NCBI GenBank assembly: GCA_964036045.1
Contig: OZ038378.1
Coordinates: 27,551,450 to 27,615,449, forward strand
Length of the DNA: 64,000 bases
Source of the DNA: Eutreptiella sp. 'Long Island Sound 2002'
Taxonomy: Eukaryota > Euglenozoa > Euglenophyceae > Eutreptiales > Eutreptiaceae
Reading direction: 5' to 3'
The position numbers were made by a program, and so were the translations under genes. Below, in pieces: positions 34,983-45,362 of this stretch. The notes beneath the pieces are model-generated. The model saw nothing but the letters and a program-made list of their open reading frames with translations, searched no databases and had not been told where the DNA came from. How positions within the stretch are numbered: position 1 is the stretch's first letter; the number at the start of each line of letters is the position of its first letter.

Positions 34983-35821
34983 TCATTTGGGATCCCACAA
35001 GGGTGGGATCCCTCGCGTGGGCACCAGCACGGCGGCACTTGATGAGCTTGCAACGTCCGCACTGGACATTGGCTTTGCGTTACCGTCCCTATTTGTGGTC
35101 TTCTCTCCACTCGGTGTATTGTCCCCAGTCGGTGTATTGTCTCCACTCGTACCGTTCTCTCCACTTTTGCAATGCATCCCAACACCCATCTTCGATTCTT
35201 CATTCGGCTTTGCTTCTTCCACGGACTCAACCTTCATTTCCTCTTCAACGTTCACACTTGGTGCCTCCTCCGCACTGTCCTCCACAACCTCATCGGTAGT
35301 CTCTTCCTTCACGTATGCCATGTCTTCTACAATTGGTGCATCCACCACAACCAAGGTTTCCTCGGATTGCTCCTCCATATGTGCCCCACTCTCCGTTGGA
35401 ACATATTTCTTTGCTCTGTGCAACCCCACGTTACCCTTGGGGTGCTAGGGTAATTTGCGACATCTTTCTCCTCCACAATCACCTCCCCCTTGCCCTTCAT
35501 TTCGGCCAAGCGCAGCTGTTCAAGTGCCGATGTGGCCTCCTCTTCAGAGGTGAAGGAGGTCTTCTTCGGGATTGCGATGACGGGCCATGTCACCGCCTTC
35601 ACTTGCGACCCTCCATCAAGTGCACCATTTACCGGGGGGATGTGGACCAATTCCTCACCGGTGCCGGGACTTGGGCCGGTCTTGGACGGCTTGCCGACCG
35701 CTCCCACGTATACTTCGTTTATGCCATCCTCCTCGACAAGCACCCACCGAATGGCGACCAAGGGCAGGAGATTGTATTGCCGGCGGGCCTCCGGACGCTT
35801 CTGATGGGCGTCGAGCCGCAC
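34983..35821 (-). pseudogene. Unrecognised ORF pair, probably one broken or spliced gene
   Basis: Two minus-strand frames overlap: 35327-35821 (AIRWVLVEEDGINEVYVGAV, ALEQLRLAEMKGKGEVIVEE, ending NYPSTPRVT) and 34983-35429 (HMEEQSEETLVVVDAPIVED, then Glu/Val-rich and a Gly-Asp-Asn-Thr-Pro repeat). The most sensible reading switches from the first to the second near 35430, implying an indel or a splice. The second part is acidic and low complexity, with a threefold repeat of GDNTP-like units at 35100-35160. No family is recognised. Confidence 0.4.
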
Positions 35822-35865
35822 CTCAAGTCGTTGACGTCGCGCTTGCTCCTATTGGTGACACAAAG

Positions 35866-35952
35866 GGATGCAGGGAAAGCGGTTCAACCGTAATAGAAAC
35901 CGAGGAACAGGGCAGTTGAACCGGTTGCACCATCTCAAGTGCCGGTTGAACC
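35866..35952. repeat. GGTTGAACC-motif repeat, copy 1
   Basis: An ~87-base block with GGTTCAACCG, TAGAAACCG, GTTGAACCGG and GGTTGAACC, repeated in the same orientation at 44146-44233. Both copies sit just at the 3' end of a minus-strand ORF. Ends carry inverted versions of the motif, so the block can fold on itself. Confidence 0.7.
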
Positions 35953-36627
35953 ACACACCTTTTCCGATACGTCTTCATCCTGAGGTGTGGGCGCCTCCTC
36001 CTCCAGCGGTTGGTCTGCAATTTTGTCCGCGGCGCTCACAGATTCCGTCTCCTCCGTTGCACCATCTCCTTTCTTGGTTTTCTTCAATGGCGTCTTGCGC
36101 TTTTGTTTCAACTGCGACTTCTCCGTTGGCGTTGGTTTGAGTTTGACTGGGGGATCCTCATTATCCTCATTCCCTTCCGTGAGGATAGGGCTTGACTGGT
36201 CACCACTATCATCCCGGTTTGGGACCCTCCTTCGCTTCTTGCTTTGGACACCAGTGGGCTTGAACTTGGGTTTTGGAGCTTGCTTTGCCTTGGACTTTGC
36301 CTCTTGCGCTTGCGCTTGAACGGCCTTCACAAATTGCTTCGCCCGTTGGGCTTGCTTTCCTGAAGCTTGGGGGATGGGTGGTGGTGGTGCGCGAGGAGCC
36401 TCTACCCCAGAACTTTGTACGCACGCCTCGCCAGAGGTGCCTTCGCCCTCCTTGAACTTGTTCAAGCTCTCCCAGAACTCCTCAAAGGACTCGCTTCGGC
36501 GGCCCAAGGGACTCTCTGCGGTTGTGAAGTCGAACATTTGATGGGTACTCCCGGACTGGGCTGTTTGCTCCACGACCATGGGCGCGCGCGCGCAGACTCG
36601 TAGTGCCACACCCCCGGCCGCCACCAA
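35935..36627 (-). CDS. Unrecognised 230-residue ORF with basic, nuclear-targeting-like stretches
   Basis: I do not recognise the family. An N-terminal segment (HQMFDFTTAESPLGRRSESF, EEFWESLNKFKEGEG) is followed by a Pro-rich stretch, a Lys/Ala/Gln helix (AKQFVKAVQAQAQEAKSKAK), a basic cluster KKRRRVPNRDD and a second KQKRKTPLKKTKKGD, then an acidic tail. The composition suggests a nuclear or nucleic-acid-associated, mostly disordered protein, for example a gag-like or transposon accessory product. It is upstream on the same strand as the ORFs at 34.4-35.8 kb. The start Met lies near GC-rich satellite DNA and may not be genuine. Confidence 0.4.
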   Translation of the reverse strand: MVAAGGVALRVCARAPMVVEQTAQSGSTHQMFDFTTAESPLGRRSESFEEFWESLNKFKEGEGTSGEACVQSSGVEAPRAPPPPIPQASGKQAQRAKQFVKAVQAQAQEAKSKAKQAPKPKFKPTGVQSKKRRRVPNRDDSGDQSSPILTEGNEDNEDPPVKLKPTPTEKSQLKQKRKTPLKKTKKGDGATEETESVSAADKIADQPLEEEAPTPQDEDVSEKVCGSTGT

Positions 36628-38035
36628 CTCCTTGGGTTTGAGGTTTGAGGTTTGATTTTGCGGGTACTAGACGCCTTTCGGCCCCGGGGGGCCACCTGGT
36701 CGGGCCAGGTGATATCCTCCCCACCGGGTCCTAGTGGGGGGCCCTCCAAGACGCACCTCCTGCCTGGTGGCGGAGTCCCCCGGGTTCACAGAGCTCGGAG
36801 CCCCGTCCTTCCCCGGCGTCCCCGTTTCGCCACTCCCCGGTCAGTGCATCAATTCGCAGCCGTGGCCGCGGGCGCTTACCCACTGCGTCGCCCCCCTAAT
36901 GCGTGGTCGCCCGGGGCACCGGCGCCGCCGGGCCCGTGCTACTGGCTTGTCGCCAGTGGGACCCCCTTGGGCTGGCGCGGTGGCTGCCTAGCCTAGGGGT
37001 TGGGGCGTGGCGCTGTGCGTCACTACTGCCTTGGCGGGTGCAGTGTCCCGTCTGTGTGTGCGCGGCGCTCGCGGCCGGTTCGGGGGGGTTCGGGCCGGTA
37101 CCTGGTGGTGTGTTTCCCCTTCTTCCCCCTTCCCGCCCCGCGTATCCCGCGTTGCGTGTGGCGGGCCGTCCCGTCCGGGTGTCCCTTACCCTCGCTCGCT
37201 GGTACGCCATTCCAGGTGGTCTGTGCGTTCCGCGCTCTCGGTCCGGTTGCCCTTCTGGTGGTCCCCGCGTGTCCTTTTCGTGTGTGTGCGCTCGCGCTCT
37301 CGCGGTGTCCGCTCCCCGCTGGGTGGTGTGGCGCGCGCATCTCGCGTGGTCCCGGCACTGGGCGCTGGTAGGGCCGTTCCATGTGGTCCGTGCCCCTCCG
37401 CGTGTCCTGCCCCGGTCCCGTGCTCCGTCTGGCGTGCTCGGGGGGGGGCGGTCCGGTCCCGGTTCCCCCCTACTTGGCTTGGGGTTGCGGGGGCGGCGGC
37501 TGGGCGTCCCCGGGGGGGTGCCCTCGTCCGCGGGAGTCTCTTACGCCGCTGTGGGGTGTCGTCGGCTATGTATCCTGCCTTGAGGGTGGGGCTGTGCGCC
37601 GTCCACGCGCAGTCCACGCGCACGGGGTCGGGACTGGGGAGGGGGCTGGGTGGGGTGCGTTGGATCGCCGACTGATGTGCACTGGGGTAAGAGGCGGGCA
37701 GTAGCACCACCGGGTCGCCGACTGACTGTAGGGCGGGGGGTCGCTCTGTCTCTTTCCGTCCCTCTGCCTTCCCTGGGCAGGCAACAAAGCGGGCGTCACT
37801 GGCGTTGCGCCGTCCATGGGGGGCGTGGCCCCCCATACCACTCCGGTTCGTGTTCACCCAGCCTCTCCGGGTACGATCTGTGCGGCGTCCCTGTGCGCAG
37901 GCGTGGGCCCGTTTGTTCTTCGCGGCCCCCTTGTGGGCCGGCGGCCGGAGCGGGGGGGGCGGGTCACACTCCGGCCCCCCTCTCGGGTGGGGGGGCCCAT
38001 TCCCCTTGCCTCGGGTGGCGGGAGGGCGCCCCCGG
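36628..38035. other. Very GC-rich, A-poor region leading into the 212-bp array
   Basis: Plus strand is G/C/T with few A, so long stop-free frames occur on both strands without codon structure. Diverged pieces of the following array unit appear (GCGTCCCCGGGGGGGTGCC near 37500 and similar at 38020). A short direct repeat of GGTTTGA occurs at 36637-36656. I see no supported gene. Confidence 0.6.
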
Positions 38036-41000
38036 GGGGGGTGCCTTCCACCGTTGTGAGGGGTGCCTGGTGTCAGGCGCCGTCCCTTCCCCGGCCGCTC
38101 GTCCTCCGGAGCGTGCAGCCAGGGTTCCGCGACCCGCGTGTCCCGGGTGCGGTCGATGCGGGCATGTGGACCCAGCACCGGCCCCACAGCGTGCGCCCTT
38201 GCGGGCCGGCGTTGCTCGCTGTGGGGGTGGCGGAAGGGCGTCCCCGGGGGGGTGCCTTCCACCGTTGTGAGGGGCGCCTGGTGTCAGGCGCTGTCCCTCC
38301 CCCGGCCGCGCTCGTCCTCCGTAGCGTGCAGCCAGGGTTCCGCGACCCGTGTGTCCCGGGCGCGGTCGATGCGGGCGTGTGGACCCAGCACCGGTCCCAC
38401 AGTGTGCGCCCTCGCGGGCCGACGCTGCTCGCTGTGGGGCTGGCGGAATGGCGTCCCCGGGGGGGGTGCTTTCCACCGTTGTGAGGGGCGCCTGGTGTCA
38501 GGCGCTGTCCCTTCCCTGGCCGCTCGTCCTCCGGAGCGCGCAGCCAGGGTTCCGCGACCCGCGTGTCCCGGGCGCGGTCGATGTGGGCGTGTGGACCCAG
38601 TACCGGTCCCACGGCGTGCGCCCTTGCGGGCCGGCGTTGTTCGCCGTGGGGGTGGCGGAAGGGCGTCCCCGGGGGGGGCTGCCTTCCACCGTTGTGAGGG
38701 GCGTCTGGTGTCAGGCACTGTCCCTTCCTCGGCCGCTCGTCCTCCGGAGCGTGCAGCCAGGTTCCGCGACCCGCGTGTCCCGGGCGCGGTCGATGCGGGC
38801 AGTGGACCCGGCACCGGCCCCACAGCGTGCGCCCTTGCGGGCCGACGCTGCTCGCTGTGGGGGTGGCGGAAGGGCGTCCCCGGGGGGGGTGCCTTCCACC
38901 GTTGTGAGGGGCGCCTGGCGTCAGGCGCTGTCCCTCCCCCGGCCGCTCGTCCTCCGGAGCGTGCGGCCAGGGTTCCGCGACCCGTGTGTCCCGGGTGCGG
39001 TCGGTGCGGGCGTGTGGACCCAGCACCGGCCCCACAGCGTGCGCCCTTGTGGGCTGGCGTTGCTCGCTGTGGGGCTGGCGGAAGGGCGTCCCCGGGGGGG
39101 TGCCTTCCACCGTTGTGAGGGGCGCCTGGTGTCAGGCGCTGCCCCTCCCCCGGCCGCTCGTCCTCCGGAGCGTGCAGCCAGGGCTCCGTGACCCGCGTGT
39201 CCCGGGTGCGGTCGATGCGGGCGTGTGGACCCAGCACCGGCCTCACAGCGTGCGCCCTTGCGGGCCGGCGTTGCTCGCTGTGGGGGTGGCGGGAGGGCGT
39301 CCCCGGGGGGGGTGCCTTCCACCGTTGTGAGGGGCGCCTGGTGTCAGGCGCTGTCCCTCCCCCGGCCGCTCGTCCTCCGGAGCGTGCAGCCAGGGTTCCG
39401 CGACCCGCGTGTCCCGGGCGCGGTCGGTGCGGGCGTGTGGACCCAGCACCGGCCCCACAGCGTGCGCCCTTGCGGGCCGGCGTTGCTCGCTGTGGGGGTG
39501 GTGGAGGGGCGCCCCCGGGGGGGGTGCCTGCCACCGTTGTGAGGGGCGCCTGGCGTCAGGCGCTGTCCCTCCCCCGGCCGCTCGTCCTTTGGAGCGCGCA
39601 GCCGGGGTTCTGCGACCCGTGTGTCCCGGGTGCGGTCGATGCGGGCGTGTGGACCCAGCACCGGCCCCGCAGCGTGCGCCCTTGCGGGCCGCCGTTGCTC
39701 GCTGTGGGGGTGGCGGAAGGGCGTCCCCGGGGGGGGTGCCTTCCACCGTTGTGAGGGGCGCCTGGTGTCAGGCGCTGCCCCTTCCCCGGCCGCTCGTCCT
39801 CCGGAGCGTGCAGCCAGGGTTCCGCGACCCGTGTGTCCCGGGTGCGGTCGGTGCGGGCGTGTGGACCCAGCACCGGCCCCGCAGCGTGCGCCCTTGTGGG
39901 CTGGCGTTGCTCGCTGTGGGGCTGGCGGAAGGGCGTCCCCGGGGGGGTGCCTTCCACCGTTGTGAGGGGCGCCTGGTGTCAGGCGCTGTCCCTCTCCCGG
40001 CCGCTCGTCCCCTGGAGCGTGCAGCCAGGGCTCCGCGACCCGTGTGTCCCGGGCGCGGTTGATGTAGGCATGTGGACCCAGCACCAGCCCCACAGCGTGC
40101 GCCCTTGCGGGCCGGCGTTGCTCGCTGTGGGGGTGGCGGAAGGGCGTCCCCGGGGGGGTTGCCTTCCGCCGTTGTGAGGGGCGCCTGGTGTCAGGCGCTG
40201 TCCCTCCCCCGGCCGCTCGTCCTCCGGAGCGTGCAGCTAGGGTTCCGCGACCCGCGCGTCCCGGGTGCGGTCGATGCGGGCGTGTGGACCCAGCACCGGC
40301 CCCACAGCGTGCGCCCTTGCGGGCTGGCGTTGCTCGCTATGGGGGTGGCGGAAGGGCGTCCCCGGGGGGGGTGCCTTCCACCGTTGTGAGGGGCGCCTGG
40401 CGTCAGGCGCTGTCACTCCCCCGGCCGCCCGTCCTCCGGAGCGTGCAGCCAGGGTTCCGCGACCCGTGTGTCCCGGGTGCGGTCGATGTGGGCGTGTGGA
40501 CCCAGCTCCGGCCCCACAGCGTGCGCCCTTGCGGGCCGGCGTTGCTCGCTGTGGGGGCGGCAGAAGGGCGTCCCCGGGGGGGGTGCCTTCTACCGTCGTG
40601 AGGGGCGCCTGGTGTCAGGCGCTGTCCCTCCCCCGGCTGCTCGTCCTCCGGAGCGCGCAGCCAGGGTTCCGCGACCCGTGTGTCCCGGGTGCGGTCGATG
40701 CGGGCGTGTGGACCCAGCACCAGCCCCACAGCGTGCGCCCTTGCGGGCCGGCGTTGCTCGCTGTGGGGGTGGCGGAAGGGCGTCCCCGGGGGGGGTGCCT
40801 TCCACCGTCGTGAGGGGCGCCTGGTGTCAGGCGCTGCCCCTCCCTCGGCCGCTCGTCCTCCGGAGCGTGCAGCCAGGGTTCCGCGACCCGTGTGTCCCGG
40901 GTGCGGTCGATGCGGGCGTGTGGACCCAGCACCGGCCCCACAGCGTGCGCCCTTGCTGGCCGGCGTTGCTCGCTGTGGGGGTGGCGGAAGGGCGTCCCCG

Positions 41001-41890
41001 GGGGGGGCTGCCTTCCACCGTTGTGAGGGGCGCCTGGTGTCAGGCGCTGTCCCTCCCCCGGCTGCTCGTCCTCCGGAGCGCGCAGCCAGGGTTCCGCGAC
41101 CCGTGCGTCCCGGGTGCGGTCGATGCGGGCGTGTGGACCCAGCACCGGCCCCACAGCGTGCGCCCTTGCGGGCCGGCGTTGCTCGCTGTGGGGGTGGCGG
41201 AAGGGCGTCCCCGGGGGGGGTGCCTTCCACCGTTGTGAGGGGCGCCTGGTGTCAGGCGCTGCCCCTCCCCCGGCCGCTCGTCCTCCGGAGCGTGCAGCCA
41301 GGGTTCCGCGACCCGTGTGTCCCGGGTGCGGTCGATGCGGGCGTGTGGACCCAGCATCGGCCCCACAGCGTGCGCCCTTGCGGGCCGGCGTTGCTCGCTG
41401 TGGGGGTGGCGGAAGGGCGTCCCCGGGGGGGGCTGCCTTCCACCGTTGTGAGGGGCGCTTGGTGCCAGGCGCTGTCCCTCCCCCGGCCGCTCGTCTTCCG
41501 GAGCGTGCAGCCGGGGTTCCGCGACCCGTGTGTCCCGGGTGCGGTCGATGCGGGCGTGTGGACCCAGCACCGGCCCCACAGCGTGCGCCCTTGCGGGCCG
41601 GCGTTGCTCGCTGTGGGGGTGGCGGAAGGGCGTCCCCGGGGGGGGCTGCCTTCCACCGTTGTGAGGGGCGCCTGGTGCCAGGCGCTGTCCCTCCCCCGGC
41701 TGCCCGTCCTCCGGAGCGTGCAGCCAGGGTTCCGCGACCCGCGTGTCCCGGGTGCGGTCGGTGTGGGCGTGGGGGCCCGGCACCGGCCCCACAGCGTGCG
41801 CCCTTGCGGGCCGGCGTTGCTCGCTGTGGGGGTGGCGGAAAGGCGTCCCCGGGGGGGGTGCCTTCCACCATGGTGAGGGGCGCTTGGGGT
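38036..41890. repeat. GC-rich tandem array, about 18 units of ~212 bp
   Basis: Each unit starts at GTGCCTTCCACCGTTGTGAG; starts I located include 38041, 38252, 38466, 38679, 38889 and 41859, giving a mean period of 212. Units differ by a few percent and small indels. Each unit has two palindromes: GCGCCTG-GTGT-CAGGCGC, and a 10-bp stem CCCCACAGCG / CGCTGTGGGG around an inner GCCC/GGGC stem. The period is not a multiple of three, so the long ORFs crossing it change phase at every unit and are not genes. Confidence 0.92.
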
Positions 41891-42995
41891 CAGGCGCTGT
41901 CCCTCTCCCGTCTGCCCGCCCACTGCCGGGTGGGTTGCCGGGGTTCGTTGGGTGTGTGCGGTGTGTGTGGTGCCTGTGCCGTGCGTGTCGTGGTGTGTGG
42001 TGCTGCTCTTTCCTTGGTCCCCCGGTGCTCCCCTCTCCGGTGTCTCGGTGCGGTGTTGTGCTCGCCGTGTGCCCGCCGTGTCCCCTCCTCTGTGTGCGCC
42101 CCTTGCTCGTTCGCTGGCTTCCCCTTGTTCCTTTCGCGGCTTCGTTGCTCTTTACCCTTTCCTCTACCCCTCTCCCTAGCATGCACTTTTTCCCTGCCTC
42201 CGCTTTGTTGTGTGTCTCTGTCTTTTTTCCTGTCGGCCCGGGCTTCCTCTTTTGAACCTGCGTAGGGAGAGAAGGGTGCGTAAGCAAACGTGCGGCGGCG
42301 GCGGTTTTGTCGCGGCACGGCACCTCGAGCTGGCCGGTACGTCATGCGACATTCATGTGCGACCGGCTTGCGTGTAGGTTTATCGCCCCATTTGCTCCCG
42401 GCTTGTTTCCACCCCCCTTTGGTCGCTACCTGTTCTCGTCGCCCGTTCCGCGTGCGCGGCGTGACATTCAACATACCTGCCTCTTTCCCCACTACCTTGA
42501 CGTGTTCTAGTCCTCCCGCCTTGTCGGGCGTTCGCTTATGTGTGACGACGGCACGACGCAATACTTGCCTAAGCGTCTAAGACAACCCTACTTTAACGCC
42601 CGGACGCCCGGACGACACGAGCATACGCTTCTCTTCGGGACCTGTGAGGACAGGACACGGGTGCGTGCACGTGTGTTTGTTGGGACCCGGCACTCGCCGG
42701 CGCTATGCCATTTGTGTGTTTGCTCTTCCTATCCCCCTCCGTGGCTACTTGTGTGTTCTAACCCACGCAACTCCGCGGTTGGCGACGTGGCACGACATGG
42801 TAACATACTTGCGTTCTTGGTGGCGGTGTGTGGCTTGTCTACTATTCGTTTGCATGCGGCGGCATACCTTTTGTTCCCTTTCGCTCCCCTTCGCCTCCTA
42901 CATAAGCGGGCGTGTGGGTGGGCGGTGGGCACGTCTCGGTTACGTAGCGTAGCGTGGCAACATACTTGGACCCCACTAGTCACGTGTGTATGCTT

Positions 42996-43039
<44 letters not shown>

Positions 43040-44145
43040 TTTTTTGTTGTGTTGTGCTTTACCTCGGTGGTCTTTTTGTTCCTCCCTGTTTGTCCCTTCA
43101 TACCTTGCCGCTCGTCCGCGGCGGTGTTGGCCTTGCGGCGTTCCGGGCATGCGCGTGCGGGCATACCTTTCTTTCCCTATGCGAGTGGGGGTGAGCATAG
43201 GCGTTCTTTCGGTGCTACCTCTTGTTGGTTTTCCTTGCCGGTGCGGTTTTCGTTGCGCTTTTCGTGGCGGCGCACTTTGGCGTTGCTTATCACTTTACTT
43301 GTTTTGCGCTTGTTACGGCGTTATGCACACAACATATGGCACATATGCACATAACATACTTGCTTTCCGGCGGCCGGTGGCGTTGTTGTTGCTTGTGTGT
43401 ATTTTTCATGCACGACATTCAACATACTTGGGTACATGTGCGGCTTCTTGCTCTTTTTGTTGTGATCCCCTTCGCGCGTATTTCCTACATGAGTGGGCTT
43501 GCATTGCTTGGTCGTGTACTTGGTATATCTCCACCGTGGTGCGGTTCGTTACCTATGTTTTCTCCTTGTCTACCTCTTTCCGCGTTGTGTTTGTTTCGTT
43601 GGTTTTTCGCGGTGCGTGGCACATAACATACTTGTTTGTCGGCGGCCGGTGGCGTTGTTGTTGTCTATGTGTGGGTTGTTTTGGGGCGCGCACAAGTCCC
43701 TAGCGCCTAGGGCACGCACTTTGCTAGGTGGTTTGGGGCAAGCAACGCTCAGTTTCTTCGCCGTCGCGACTCTATTGTTCGTCTTTTCCGGTGAGTGTCC
43801 TATATTTTGCGACCTCGCCAAACAGCGGCGTAAAATTGTTGGGGGGGTTTCTGAGGTCGGAAAAGACGATTTTTCGCTTTATTTCTGCTGGCGGTGCGTC
43901 TTTTTCTCGTACTTTTATTTTTCTTCTGCTGCGATCGCGCGACGAATTGCACACCATGTTGTGCTTGTGTGTAGGGGGTTGTGCCAAACCACTAATCAAG
44001 CGGTTGCGTTGGCCAACGGCCTTGTACCATGATGTCTGGCCCCCCTTTGTCAACCACCAGCTTATCATTCGGCAAATCCGGCGCTGATAAGTGCAAACAA
44101 GTAGTAGCACGGTTGCAAATTGCGGTCATGCATGGAAGAGAGAGT
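41891..44145. other. T-rich, A-poor unique region with a 41-T run and a recurring phrase
   Basis: No supported gene. T at 42998-43038 is a pure 41-base run. A phrase like CATAACATACTTG recurs at about 42470, 42800, 42956, 43346, 43416 and 43623, often beside GGCGGCCGGTGGCGTTGTTG (43369, 43643). From about 43740 composition returns to balanced; ORFs there are short and not recognised. Confidence 0.55.
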
Positions 44146-44233
44146 GCAATGCGGGAAAACCGGTTCAACCGCAGTAGAAACCGGTACAACGGGCTTTTTG
44201 AACCGGTTGAACCATCACAATTGCCGGTTGAAG
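44146..44233. repeat. GGTTGAACC-motif repeat, copy 2
   Basis: Same block as 35866-35952: GGTTCAACC, TAGAAACCGG, GAACCGGTTGAACC and GCCGGTTGAA in the same order. Confidence 0.7.
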
Positions 44234-44967
44234 CACACGAAGCATACGAGCGGCGCAACACATATTTGCAGCACCTCCTTTGGAACTATTTGCGCCATGG
44301 TGTACCCCACACTTGTGTAACCCGCAGAGAACACTTGTGCCGCCCCGACGTCCTTCACCTTTCCTTGCGTGCTTGGGGGTTTTCTGCCACCAGAGATGGT
44401 CCCGCCGTAGGTCAATAGCAAAGGTTGCGTTAGGCGGTACTCAGCGAAGCGCCGTTCATCCCAGCAATTGAGTGGTATTTCATCAAGTGGTTTGTATCCA
44501 GTGCCAGAGACATGCCCACCACTGCGTCCACTCGTGGATCCCAAGGTCCACGTCTGTTCCTCCGCAACGCCAAGATTCAATTGCTTCCGAAACTTGCACA
44601 AAGCATAACATCCTTCCTCCTTCAACTTCATCGCCCCCATCTCTCCTTTCTTCCCAATGCACAACACCTTCCAAAGATACCAGTTTGTCTCTGAGAGGCA
44701 CCGTGTTGTCCATGGCCATGCCATCTCACCCGCAATATTTTGCTCAGGATTCTTGTCCATCCACATTTGGAGCGCGCGCTTGTGGAGGTAGGCTGGCGTG
44801 ATATCCTTGAGCCAGGCCCGTTGTGGTGTGGGTGGTGCAAGGCTAGAATCTGGGTGGGCATGTTGGTACTTGAGAACCTCCCCACAAAGGGCCAGATAGA
44901 AATAAAAAGATAAGTGAAGCACGACGAAAAAACTTTCTAAATAGCTGAAACTAAAGGTAATTAGCAT
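44215..44967 (-). CDS. Unrecognised ORF (about 250 residues, realistic from about residue 35)
   Basis: The family is not recognised. The central part has protein-like composition (ALQMWMDKNPEQNIAGEMAW, CLSETNWYLWKVLCIGKKGE, GCYALCKFRKQLNLGV, DEIPLNCWDERRFAEYRL). The N-terminal 35 residues are hydrophobic (FSFSYLESFFVVLHLSFYFY); they could be a membrane anchor but come from AT-rich sequence and may lie before the real start. The frame ends inside the GGTTGAACC repeat at 44215. It is on the same strand as the ORFs at 34.4-36.6 kb; the two groups share the repeat at their 3' ends and may be parts of one element separated by the satellite. Confidence 0.4.
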   Translation of the reverse strand: MLITFSFSYLESFFVVLHLSFYFYLALCGEVLKYQHAHPDSSLAPPTPQRAWLKDITPAYLHKRALQMWMDKNPEQNIAGEMAWPWTTRCLSETNWYLWKVLCIGKKGEMGAMKLKEEGCYALCKFRKQLNLGVAEEQTWTLGSTSGRSGGHVSGTGYKPLDEIPLNCWDERRFAEYRLTQPLLLTYGGTISGGRKPPSTQGKVKDVGAAQVFSAGYTSVGYTMAQIVPKEVLQICVAPLVCFVCFNRQL

Positions 44968-45283
44968 ACAAAACGGCTAGGCAAAAAAGCGCGCTGCAAA
45001 ACGCATTAAAACGCGACCGAAAATTTTCAAGCCGAAATAGGCAAACAACACCCGCCGTAAGTGCCGTAACGATAGTACAAACATAACGCCGTGTCTCCCG
45101 TAGCTCATCGTGCCGCGTACGCAAAGAAAACTGCGTCGGGTGCAGCGCGTAAAGCTCGAAAAGCTTTTTCTAAGACGCCACGCTCCTACACTTTCTCCCC
45201 TTGACGCTCTTTTATTCTCCATGTACCTACCCTTCCTGCTCGCGCCCCACCCTTCACCGTTTTTGCCTCGCCTCGCGCTGCAG
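44968..45283 (+). other. Probable intron or 5' flank ending in a splice-acceptor-like site
   Basis: No supported ORF. The plus strand becomes pyrimidine-rich from about 45225 (TACCCTTCCTGCTCGCGCCC) and ends CTGCAG at 45278-45283, a good 3' splice-site shape for the exon that follows. Confidence 0.4.
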
Positions 45284-45362
45284 GTGGATTGCCCTGGGGG
45301 ATATTCGGTCAACCCTTTGCAACAACACCTTTGACCGCAATTTCAACTACAAGTTCAAGTAT
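45284..45362 (+). pseudogene. Candidate host terminal exon, left part, disrupted by element E
   Basis: The frame from 45284 reads VDCPGGYSVNPLQQHL, a UGA (45332-45334), then QFQLQVQV up to the E insertion point. Across E, using a single copy of the duplicated GTAT, the same frame continues at 56667 as WETEFGVWSTQPAQG and AFNNDAMEADG to a UAA at 56754-56756. It would be the C-terminal exon of a protein I cannot name. The single UGA could be decay after disruption. The case rests on frame continuity and protein-like composition only. Confidence 0.4.

Noticed and set aside
38063-42265. Many ORFs of 200-430 codons on both strands in the GC array
   Set aside because: They occur in all frames; the 212-bp period shifts phase each unit, so no consistent protein is encoded.
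42954-43703. 249-codon ORF with a run of Phe
   Set aside because: It translates the 41-T run; no codon structure or domain.
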